Positions 16,976 through 23,705 of a DNA stretch of 40,917 nt are shown piece after piece; within the stretch, counting starts at the first letter, position 1, and every line of letters starts with the position of its first letter. The stretch lies in NCBI RefSeq assembly GCF_902491285.1, contig NZ_CABUHK010000052.1, positions 1 through 40,917 of the forward strand, read 5' to 3'. The stretch is from an uncultured Bacteroides sp. (GTDB taxonomy: Bacteria; Bacteroidota; Bacteroidia; Bacteroidales; Bacteroidaceae). The translations under genes and the position numbers were made by a program. The notes under the pieces were generated by a model. That model was not told the DNA's origin. It ran no database searches and saw only the letters and a list, made by a program, of their open reading frames with translations.

Positions 16976-17025
16976 AAAAAATCCCTGGAATGCTGAGTGT
17001 CTACGGCGGTTCCGGGGATTTTTAT
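16976..17025. terminator. Bidirectional terminator between the FadL-like gene and guaD
   Basis: AAAAATCCCTGGAA (16977-16990) pairs with TTCCGGGGATTTTT (17010-17023) with one mismatched pair and a 19-nt loop. T-runs appear on both strands, so it can end both converging transcripts. Confidence 0.8.
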
Positions 17026-17111
17026 TAGTATCTGTCGTCACTATAAAAAGAGACAACTTATCTTTATATGAGGGGTAATTAAATAGGTTAATAATTATGA
17101 GAGGTTTACAT

Positions 17112-17582
17112 TTAATATTCTATTTTGTCTTCTTTATCTGCCCAGGCTTTGAAGGCAGTAAGGGCTTCATTGTGTAGTAAGATTTCTGAGGGTAGTTTTC
17201 TGTCTTCCGGTTTAAGTTCCAGTTCGTCATAAATAAAAGAATCGTCAAAGCCGATATTCTTGGCATCGGTTTTATTGTTGCCGTAATACATCTTATCCAG
17301 TCGTGCCCAATAGATAGCGCCCAAACACATCGGACAAGGTTCGCAGGAAGTATAGATTTCGTATCCGCTAAGGTTGAATGTCCCGAGCTTCGCGGCAGCG
17401 GCACGTATGGCGCTCACTTCAGCATGGGCAGTAGGATCACAGGATGCCGTAACACGGTTCACACCCGTTGCAACTATTTCCCCCTCTTTGGTAGCAATCA
17501 CAGCACCAAACGGACCTCCACCATTTTCAATATTTTCTTTAGAAAGCTCGATAGCTTTCCGCATTAATTCTTCTTTCGTCAT
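17112..17582 (-). CDS. guaD: Guanine deaminase (cytidine-deaminase fold)
   Basis: This 156-aa zinc enzyme converts guanine to xanthine. The zinc site is TAHAEV (His53, Glu55 as proton shuttle) and SCEPCPMC (Cys83, Cys86). FGAVIA, YTSCEPCPMCLGAIYWAR and the C-terminal part GFDDSFIYDEL...EY closely resemble the 156-aa B. subtilis GuaD, including the domain-swapped C-terminal segment that sets guanine deaminases apart from tRNA adenosine deaminases. It is cytoplasmic, in purine salvage. It is monocistronic, with its own TATCTTTG promoter inside a 15-bp inverted repeat. Confidence 0.88.
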   Translation of the reverse strand: MTKEELMRKAIELSKENIENGGGPFGAVIATKEGEIVATGVNRVTASCDPTAHAEVSAIRAAAAKLGTFNLSGYEIYTSCEPCPMCLGAIYWARLDKMYYGNNKTDAKNIGFDDSFIYDELELKPEDRKLPSEILLHNEALTAFKAWADKEDKIEY

Positions 17583-17593
17583 AGCACAAAAAA

Positions 17594-17653
17594 TATATTG
17601 TTAGTTTTATTCTAATCTCTAGTCCTACAAAGATAGAAAAAACTAACAATATA
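17594..17653 (-). promoter_or_regulatory. guaD promoter enclosed by a perfect 15-bp inverted repeat
   Basis: The -7 box TATCTTTG is at 17635..17628 on the minus strand. TATATTGTTAGTTTT (17594-17608) and its exact complement AAAACTAACAATATA (17639-17653) flank it with a 30-nt spacer, one arm in the leader and one just upstream of the -7 box. This suggests an operator dyad. Confidence 0.6.
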
Positions 17654-17733
17654 CAATGAAGTGCTTCTATTTATTTTTTACCGGTATCGGCAGACACTGA
17701 AAGAGAAGGAATAAAGATCCGGGGAACGCTCTT

Positions 17734-18720
17734 TTAGAGTTTTCCGAGAATCTTATCCATCACCCAGTTGGTCAGTGTTGCGCTTTCACCGTTACAAGAA
17801 CAAATGGATTTACCAAGCAAGTGGTCTACCACCGCCTGGATAAGCGGTTGCTGCACATGTTCCGGGTTACCGATGCAAATTTCTTCGCGTCCACGTTCGG
17901 TATGTAGTCCGATAGGCTCGTAAGTAAAGACAGAGAAACAAATCATTCCCTTGTCACCGATAATCTCTATGCGGTCTTCGCGGGCAGAATCATGAGCGAC
18001 GAAACACCAGGAACCGCTACCCACCAGTCCGTTATCGAACTGGAAACAGGCACTCAGAGTATCTTCGGCAGGATAAAGCCCGCCGCGGTTGCTTTTGTAT
18101 CCGCTTGCTTCGAGGATGCAACCGAACATATCCTGTAATAAATCAATTTGATGCGGAGCAAGGTCATAGAAGTAACCGCCTCCGGCAATATCCGCTTGCA
18201 CACGCCAGGGAAGATTATCACGATTGTAATCCAAATCGCGCGGCGGCTGGGCAAAACGAATCTGCACATTGATAACATTACCGATAGTCCCGTTCTCTAC
18301 CAGTTCCTTTACTTTCTGAAAGTATGGAAGGTAACGGCGGTAATAAGCAACAAAGCAGGGAACCCCCGTTTCGTTGGATATACGGTTGATGCGGGTACAC
18401 TCTTCGTAAGTGACGGCCATCGGCTTCTCAATATAGGCAGGCTTGCCTGCTTTCATGGACATGATGGCATAAGTGGCATGTGAAGAAGGGGGAGTAGCGA
18501 TATATATAGCATTTACTTCCGGGTCGTCTATCAGCTCCTGTGCATCATCATACCATTTCTTGATACCTCTTTCTTTGGCATAAGCTTTTGCTTTCGCACC
18601 GTCACGGCTCATTACTGCCACGACTTCCGAATGTTCTACTTTCTGGAAAGCGGGGCCACTTTTCGTCTTGGTTACTTCTCCGCAACCGATGAAGCCCCAT
18701 TTGATAATCTTTTCACTCAT
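17734..18720 (-). CDS. Gfo/Idh/MocA-family NAD(P)-dependent oxidoreductase
   Basis: This 328-aa protein has an N-terminal Rossmann domain with WGFIGCGEVT (8-17), ATPPSSHATYA (75-85) and the family signature YIEKPMA, whose Lys99 is in the catalytic EKP motif (98-100). The C-terminal alpha/beta domain carries GGGYFYDLAPHQIDLLQDMFG, with the conserved Asp and His. Members oxidise or reduce sugars, inositols or their derivatives; the substrate cannot be predicted. It has its own promoter at 18758-18765 and lies downstream of the PUL terminator on the same strand, so I treat it as separate from the PUL. Confidence 0.88.
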   Translation of the reverse strand: MSEKIIKWGFIGCGEVTKTKSGPAFQKVEHSEVVAVMSRDGAKAKAYAKERGIKKWYDDAQELIDDPEVNAIYIATPPSSHATYAIMSMKAGKPAYIEKPMAVTYEECTRINRISNETGVPCFVAYYRRYLPYFQKVKELVENGTIGNVINVQIRFAQPPRDLDYNRDNLPWRVQADIAGGGYFYDLAPHQIDLLQDMFGCILEASGYKSNRGGLYPAEDTLSACFQFDNGLVGSGSWCFVAHDSAREDRIEIIGDKGMICFSVFTYEPIGLHTERGREEICIGNPEHVQQPLIQAVVDHLLGKSICSCNGESATLTNWVMDKILGKL

Positions 18721-18757
18721 AATGTTATTACCTATTGTGCCTGTTTTAAACGAACCC

Positions 18758-18765
18758 CAAAGATA
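18758..18765 (-). promoter_or_regulatory. -7 box TATCTTTG of the Gfo/Idh oxidoreductase gene
   Basis: Exact consensus on the minus strand, 37 nt before the ATG at 18720, with a TTG about 21 nt upstream. Confidence 0.65.
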
Positions 18766-18844
18766 AAGCTATTTTTTGTCAAGAGCAACTTTATTGATTA
18801 TTAACTTAGAAGAGAAGTTTGGAAAATGAAAGTTTCATTTTACT

Positions 18845-18953
18845 AAAACAGATGTTCTGTTTTGGTAGAATAGACGCTCCGTTTCGGGTGAACAGAGCGT
18901 CTGTTTGAGGGGAATACACACTCTATTGGTGGTAAAAAGGAAGGTGAATAGAG
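18845..18953. repeat. Three consecutive short palindromes in a gene-free stretch
   Basis: AAAACAGA-TGT-TCTGTTTT (18845-18863), AGACGCTC-N15-GAGCGTCT (18872-18902) and CTCTATT-N19-AATAGAG (18921-18953) follow each other. The 433-nt stretch 18721-19153 holds no gene. It contains the Gfo/Idh promoter, these palindromes, a G-rich run and the PUL terminator. Confidence 0.6.
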
Positions 18954-18962
18954 GTAAACCCA

Positions 18963-19018
18963 GGGGTGAGAAGCGATAAGTCCGGGGGGAAAGCAAGGCA
19001 GAAAGCCGGGGTGAGGGG
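18963..19018 (+). other. G-rich tract in the intergenic stretch
   Basis: Four G-runs of 4-6 nt (18963-18966, 18984-18989, 19008-19011, 19015-19018) lie in purine-rich sequence. The first two loops are 17-18 nt, long for a stable G-quadruplex. No coding potential. Confidence 0.3.
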
Positions 19019-19035
19019 AGATTTATTCCTTTTTT

Positions 19036-19071
19036 TCAAAAAGAAAGGCGGGAATGGCAATTCCCGCCTTT
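19036..19071 (-). terminator. Terminator at the 3' end of the PUL operon
   Basis: Perfect 12-bp stem AAAGGCGGGAAT/ATTCCCGCCTTT (19044-19055 with 19060-19071), a 4-nt loop, then CTTTTT on the minus strand. It lies 82 nt after the last PUL gene. Confidence 0.8.
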
Positions 19072-19104
19072 ACGTGTAGTTTAATTGAAGCTACTTTATC
19101 ATTA
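19036..19104 (-). ncRNA. Candidate small RNA at the PUL 3' end
   Basis: Between the last PUL gene and its terminator the minus strand carries TTG (19141..19139), 20 nt, then TATCTTTA (19118..19111), a good Bacteroides promoter. Transcription from near 19104 to the terminator would give about 69 nt, with a small GTAG/CTAC hairpin followed by the 12-bp terminator stem. No open reading frame of note fits inside. The promoter could instead be chance. Confidence 0.4.
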
Positions 19105-19110
19105 GCTCTG

Positions 19111-19141
19111 TAAAGATACGACATTCGGAAGCGAAAGTCAA
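19111..19141 (-). promoter_or_regulatory. Promoter of the candidate PUL-end small RNA
   Basis: -33 TTG and -7 TATCTTTA with a 20-nt spacer, in the untranslated region behind the last PUL gene. Confidence 0.45.
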
Positions 19142-19153
19142 GTCTTTGGGAGT

Positions 19154-20629
19154 TTATTTTTCGTAATAGACATCCATGACAATTTCGTTTAGAGCTTCAC
19201 TTGCCCCCTGCTTATACTCTTTTATCCGTATGAGTCCTTTTTTCCCGGTCGTTGTATTGTTGAATGCAACATATTCTATGGCTAACTCATTATTAGCGAC
19301 TATATCCAGGACCGAAGAATTAAGGTTTATACTCCCGATATCATCGATTATGTCAGTAATCTGATTGTTTTTCATTTTTTCAATTAAGGCGTTCTCGGTA
19401 GAGTTTGTGGTTGCTAGTTTCTTAAATGAGAGAATCGTTGTCATTAATACTGCATAATCATCGTTTGATATGGGCTGTTCTGTGGCTTGGCATTTATATC
19501 CATTCTTGAAAACAGAAGTTATTTTAGAAGGTCCGGAGAGCCGAGCCGGTTGGTTGGAACCGTTTCCAAGCAGAGCGAAGTCTATATTCATATCTGTTGC
19601 ATAATCGCATGGTGAAACAGTTCTTCCGGTTATGGCATCAAAAAGAGCATGGTCAGTTCCTTGTGCTCCCATTATGACATTTTCCCAATAATAATATGGT
19701 AGTACTACTGTCGCTTTCTTCACTTTCACCGTACCGATAGAAGCCGTCTCTTTACCACTCTTTCCATAAATTAGCGTCACAGTAAACTCTGTATCCGCAT
19801 CCACTTCCGGGGCTTTGAAGGTAAATCCTGCTGCTTCGGGATTTGTTATTGCTATGTCAGATGATGCGTCACCTGCCTGTGTCAAGCGGACTGCTTTCAC
19901 GACATTCAGGTTCGTCCCTTCAATCGTGATATCCTTTCCGGTTTCCACCTCTTGCGTTTCGCTGGTGATGCTACCGGCAGGAACAATTTCTTTCACCGTT
20001 ATTTTGCCCGGTACTACCAATTTTTGGTCGTTCCCCAATGAGTTGTCATAAACAAGCGTTATTGTGTACTCCGTGTCTGCATCTACTTCCGGTGTTTTGA
20101 AAGTCAGTTCAGTAGCAGTCTTTTTGGTGATTGTAATTGATTCTTCATTGGCTTGAACCCCTTTAATCACATTCAGGTCTGTTCCTGTAATAGTGATAAT
20201 ATCTGCCGGTTTCATTTCTCCGGATAGGGTAGTGGAAGTTGTAGGGATAATGGGTGCGATGTAGACAGTCAACTCCTCGCATACGATAAGACGATGAACT
20301 GAATTATAAAGGATGGAGAGGGTTACCATCTTTGTGTCTTCGAATACATCCGTAGGTACAGAAAAGGTGAGTGACTCGTGGTCGCGGTCGGCTTGCGGGG
20401 TTTTGATATCCAGCGTTGTTTCATCTCCGAAATAAACCTTGGAGATAAGGTGCATATTTTCACCCGTCAGAGTGATTGTCTCGCCCGGTTGTACGGTAGT
20501 TGCTTCCAACTTTTGGACAGATGTCTGTGGAATGGTGATGTCATTATCCCGGGTACATCCTGTCAGCAGGCATGTCAGGCAGCACAAGGCTGCCGTCAAT
20601 GCGATGGTTAGTGTATTATTTCTTTTCAT
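19154..20629 (-). CDS. IPT/TIG-domain lipoprotein, probable surface glycan-binding protein
   Basis: This 491-aa lipoprotein starts at 20629 (MKRNNTLT); the frame continues upstream but would overlap the preceding gene. The signal peptide ends in LLTGC (Cys25). Three IPT/TIG Ig-like repeats follow at about 35-125, 130-215 and 220-305. Each has a [D/E]-x-I-T-[I/L]-x-G-x-[N/D]-[M/L] strand pair, and repeats two and three share the stretch EVDADTE[Y/F]T. The C-terminal about 190 residues (from YYYWENVIMG) have no family I recognise and may hold the glycan-binding site. Position at the end of a SusC/SusD operon and the lipoprotein signal suggest a surface glycan-binding role like SusE/SusF. It starts 13 nt after the preceding gene. 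Confidence 0.8.
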   Translation of the reverse strand: MKRNNTLTIALTAALCCLTCLLTGCTRDNDITIPQTSVQKLEATTVQPGETITLTGENMHLISKVYFGDETTLDIKTPQADRDHESLTFSVPTDVFEDTKMVTLSILYNSVHRLIVCEELTVYIAPIIPTTSTTLSGEMKPADIITITGTDLNVIKGVQANEESITITKKTATELTFKTPEVDADTEYTITLVYDNSLGNDQKLVVPGKITVKEIVPAGSITSETQEVETGKDITIEGTNLNVVKAVRLTQAGDASSDIAITNPEAAGFTFKAPEVDADTEFTVTLIYGKSGKETASIGTVKVKKATVVLPYYYWENVIMGAQGTDHALFDAITGRTVSPCDYATDMNIDFALLGNGSNQPARLSGPSKITSVFKNGYKCQATEQPISNDDYAVLMTTILSFKKLATTNSTENALIEKMKNNQITDIIDDIGSINLNSSVLDIVANNELAIEYVAFNNTTTGKKGLIRIKEYKQGASEALNEIVMDVYYEK

Positions 20630-20642
20630 TGTTCTTTCTTTT

Positions 20643-22175
20643 TTAGCGTTGATAGTAAAGGTCGAATAGGATATAAGCAATACCTTGGTTGTTCTTATCA
20701 CCATTATTTATGTTACTGGCTTGATCGTAGTCTACATAAACATCCAAAATGTCGAGAATACCGTATTTATCCTTGTGGCTATTATAGAAAACGACCACAC
20801 TGCCTTTTTCGAATATCTGTTCGCTTACGGTACCCGGTGCTTCTGTCTTTTTGCGGGTACGGGCTGTCGTTTTAGAGATATTCAAACTAGTGAAGAGCTC
20901 AGAAATAATGTCAAATTGATCTCTTCCGGTTCTGATTTGTTCGATGAGTGTTGCATGAGTCGTGGAATTAAGCACATAAAAACGAGTCTGTACGGCTGCG
21001 AAAGATTCGTATTCGCTGTATTTACCCGTATCAGGTAAAGAAGATGTTCCGCACCAATAATTCTTGAGATTGTCTTTGTCAGGGGTTAATATGGCATCGG
21101 GTGATCCCAATTGTATCTCAAGTCCGTTGTTTACATAAGCACCGAAGTCTATCTTATCATGGTTTCCCTTATCTTTTAATACGCAAGGAGTACATACCAC
21201 ATTCCCGTCGGCAGAATTACCATTCAGCATACTTCCATAACCGTACTTGCTGTTACGTGTCCCTATCGCCTGATTGGCGCTGAACAAATTCTTCATGCGA
21301 ATCACCTGGCAAGCATCGGACAGAGTAATTTCTTTCGTCTCCTTATAATACGTCACTTTGATTTTCACTGTGCTTGTCTCCGCCAGAGTCGGTACTCTGA
21401 ATACAATCACATTCTCTTCCTGGCTGACCGGTGCACACTTTTCTTCTCCGAAATAAATATACTCAATCAGGTTGAGATATTTACCGCTCAATGTGAGCAG
21501 GCTTCTTTCCATCAGGCTTGCCTGGTCTATCTTCTCTATTTCCGGTTCGTCTTTTTCTACGGCGAAGTCGTCGGATTCCCCTTTAACTTCAGATTCACCA
21601 CCTGTCTGATTCGTATATTTCAAAGCAACGGTTGCATTATCATCAATGATAAAAGGCACTTTTACAGCAATCTCTTTTTCACTCTGATAGATAATTTCTC
21701 CCTCTTCTCCGCCCATAAGGACTTTGGAGATAATATCAAGATTGCTACCTAGAATTTCAACATTGTTGCCCACTCTTCCGCTTTTCGGGAAACTCGTCAC
21801 ACTTGGAGTCGGATAAGTCACAGTGAACGATTGTGTGCTCTCCGCACGTGCGCCTTGGCTGGAGTCGTCTTTACGAGAAGTAGAAAGGACAATCTTTCCG
21901 CTCTTTGTGCCTTCACGTGGCACTACAATAACAATCTCCTGCTGTGACAGCTTATAAAGTATCTGTGCTTCCACACCACCGACGGTGGCGGACACTATAT
22001 CACGCAAGTTACTACCTTTGACAGTCACCTCCGTACCGGCTTTCCCGCTTGCAGGAGCAAACTCGCTGATTTCCGGTGCGCCCTGTGGTTCGGTCTCAAT
22101 ATTTAACTTTTCGTTGCAACTCGTCAGCGTGACAAGTACAAAGAGAACCAATAGATTATATAGTTTATTTTTCAT
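20643..22175 (-). CDS. IPT/TIG-domain lipoprotein, probable surface glycan-binding protein
   Basis: This 510-aa lipoprotein starts at 22175 (MKNKLYN), 19 nt after the SusD stop; an upstream ATG at 22220 would overlap SusD and spoil the signal peptide. The lipobox LTSC ends at Cys20. Three IPT/TIG domains run to about residue 300, beginning PEISEFAPASGKAGTEVTV, PSVTSFPKSGRVGNNVEI and PEIEKIDQASLMERSLLTL. The C-terminal part (from NLFSANQAIG) resembles that of the next gene in layout (a mid-region with YWCGTSS, and DILDVYVDYDQ near the end) and is probably the ligand-binding module. Role by context: captures polysaccharide at the surface and hands it to SusC/SusD. Confidence 0.82.
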   Translation of the reverse strand: MKNKLYNLLVLFVLVTLTSCNEKLNIETEPQGAPEISEFAPASGKAGTEVTVKGSNLRDIVSATVGGVEAQILYKLSQQEIVIVVPREGTKSGKIVLSTSRKDDSSQGARAESTQSFTVTYPTPSVTSFPKSGRVGNNVEILGSNLDIISKVLMGGEEGEIIYQSEKEIAVKVPFIIDDNATVALKYTNQTGGESEVKGESDDFAVEKDEPEIEKIDQASLMERSLLTLSGKYLNLIEYIYFGEEKCAPVSQEENVIVFRVPTLAETSTVKIKVTYYKETKEITLSDACQVIRMKNLFSANQAIGTRNSKYGYGSMLNGNSADGNVVCTPCVLKDKGNHDKIDFGAYVNNGLEIQLGSPDAILTPDKDNLKNYWCGTSSLPDTGKYSEYESFAAVQTRFYVLNSTTHATLIEQIRTGRDQFDIISELFTSLNISKTTARTRKKTEAPGTVSEQIFEKGSVVVFYNSHKDKYGILDILDVYVDYDQASNINNGDKNNQGIAYILFDLYYQR

Positions 22176-22194
22176 ACTGTTTTCGTTTGATGGA

Positions 22195-23685
22195 TTAGTA
22201 ATTCGGATTCTGGGTAACAATGCTCGGATTATTATCTATCACACTTTGTGGGATAGGAAGCAATAATTGCCATTCGGCCATCGGATTAACGGTGAAAGCA
22301 TATTTATCATAAAAACCTTCAGTTTCCGTGATTTGCTTATTGATAGTTTCCAGAGCCTTTCCCCAACGTACGAGGTCAAACCACCGCTGATTTTCGAAAG
22401 CCAGTTCCAGGCGGCGTTCTTTTTCCAGTCTCTCGCGGAAAGCGGAGCGGACAGGTACTTCGGAAGCATCAATAGCATCCAATCCGGCACGTCGGCGCAC
22501 TTCGTTGAGATAAGGCAGTCCGGTGGCAGGGCCATCCGTTTCGTTCAGTACTTCGGCATACATCAACAGTACGTCTGCATGACGAATAACAGGCCAGTCG
22601 TTTTCAGCGTCATAGCGTACGCTGACAGGAGAAACAAACTTCTTGATATACGCCGACTGGTCTGAAACGACCACCGGGTCTTTTTTGCTTGGGTCGATGT
22701 AATGGTCGGTTACGCTGACATCCTTCCGCAAGTCGCCCTCCGGATAAATACCCAACACTTCGGTAGTCGGATAATTGCGTCCGTCACCGTCGCCTGTCAC
22801 TACATTGGCTCCGCTCTTCGTAGGAGCGAAAGTGTTGGCGAAAGGAGAACCGATGCCCAAACTTCCCGATTTATAGCGGACAGCGAAGATAATCTCGTCA
22901 TTCATTTCCTTGGAGATGTCGAATACGTCGGAATAACTGACGGTTAACCGGTCCCCCTTTGCATCTACTACTGATTTGAGCAATCCCTTGGCTTCCGTAT
23001 ATTTTCCGATAGTCAGATAGACTTTGGCTAGCAGGGATTGAGCTGCTACCTGAGTGACACGTCCCAAATCGGCAACGTCATATGTCACACCTTCCAAGTT
23101 GTCGACGGCTGTCTGAAGGTCGTTGATAATCTGTTTGTAGGTAGCTTCCACGCTGCTACGGTCTTTCTTCATGGCTTCTGCTACGCTCAACTCTTCCGTC
23201 ACGATGAAAGTAGGGCCGAAAAGACGTACCAGGTTGAAATAATGATAAGCACGGATGAAACGCACTTCTCCTTCAAATTGTGCCCGCTTCTTCTCATTGG
23301 CTACAACAGCCAGATTCTCAGGAGCGAGTACATTATTGCAACTGTTGATGTTGCTGTATGTCGCTTCCCAGTAAGTGCGTATGTTGGCATTGCTCGCGTC
23401 CATTGTTCCGAGGTCTAGTGCCTGTTGTTGCAAGAACGCATCGTTGGTGGAACTGTTGCTGTTCATGCGGGTGTTGTCCGCACGCAGTTCGGTCAGTGTC
23501 CATTCGATATTCAACGGGGCTTGCATGCCGCCGTAGCAACCGATAACGGCAGTATTCATCTCAGCTTCATTCTTATAGAACGAACCGTCGGGGATATAGG
23601 AGTCCGGTGTAATGTTGAGGTCGCAGGAAGAAAGCCCCAGCAGGCAAGCGGACAAGCTAGTAATAAATGTATGTTTTAGTTTCAT
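22195..23685 (-). CDS. SusD-like/RagB outer-membrane nutrient-binding lipoprotein
   Basis: This 496-aa lipoprotein has signal peptide lipobox GLSSC (Cys21). Typical SusD features are an N-terminal TPR-like region (YKNEAEMNTAVIGCYGG, WEATYSNINSCNNVL, GEVRFIRAYHYFNLVRLFG), then the C-terminal signature blocks VIRHADVLLMYAEVLNE, LPYLNEVRRRAGL, ERRLELAFENQRWFDLVRWGKA and LLPIPQSVIDNNPSI..NPNY. It caps the SusC-like barrel and binds oligosaccharide for import. It starts 20 nt after susC and precedes two IPT/TIG lipoproteins. Confidence 0.95.
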   Translation of the reverse strand: MKLKHTFITSLSACLLGLSSCDLNITPDSYIPDGSFYKNEAEMNTAVIGCYGGMQAPLNIEWTLTELRADNTRMNSNSSTNDAFLQQQALDLGTMDASNANIRTYWEATYSNINSCNNVLAPENLAVVANEKKRAQFEGEVRFIRAYHYFNLVRLFGPTFIVTEELSVAEAMKKDRSSVEATYKQIINDLQTAVDNLEGVTYDVADLGRVTQVAAQSLLAKVYLTIGKYTEAKGLLKSVVDAKGDRLTVSYSDVFDISKEMNDEIIFAVRYKSGSLGIGSPFANTFAPTKSGANVVTGDGDGRNYPTTEVLGIYPEGDLRKDVSVTDHYIDPSKKDPVVVSDQSAYIKKFVSPVSVRYDAENDWPVIRHADVLLMYAEVLNETDGPATGLPYLNEVRRRAGLDAIDASEVPVRSAFRERLEKERRLELAFENQRWFDLVRWGKALETINKQITETEGFYDKYAFTVNPMAEWQLLLPIPQSVIDNNPSIVTQNPNY

Positions 23686-23705
23686 TTCTGTACGTTTTAA
23701 GAGGA

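Noticed and set aside
17059..17066. Plus-strand TATCTTTA downstream of the FadL-like gene
   Set aside because: No -33 partner and no gene or terminator follows on that strand; probably chance, at most an antisense transcript to guaD.
17734..18720. Gfo/Idh oxidoreductase as a member of the PUL
   Set aside because: It has its own promoter, lies beyond the PUL terminator, and is separated from the PUL by 433 nt.
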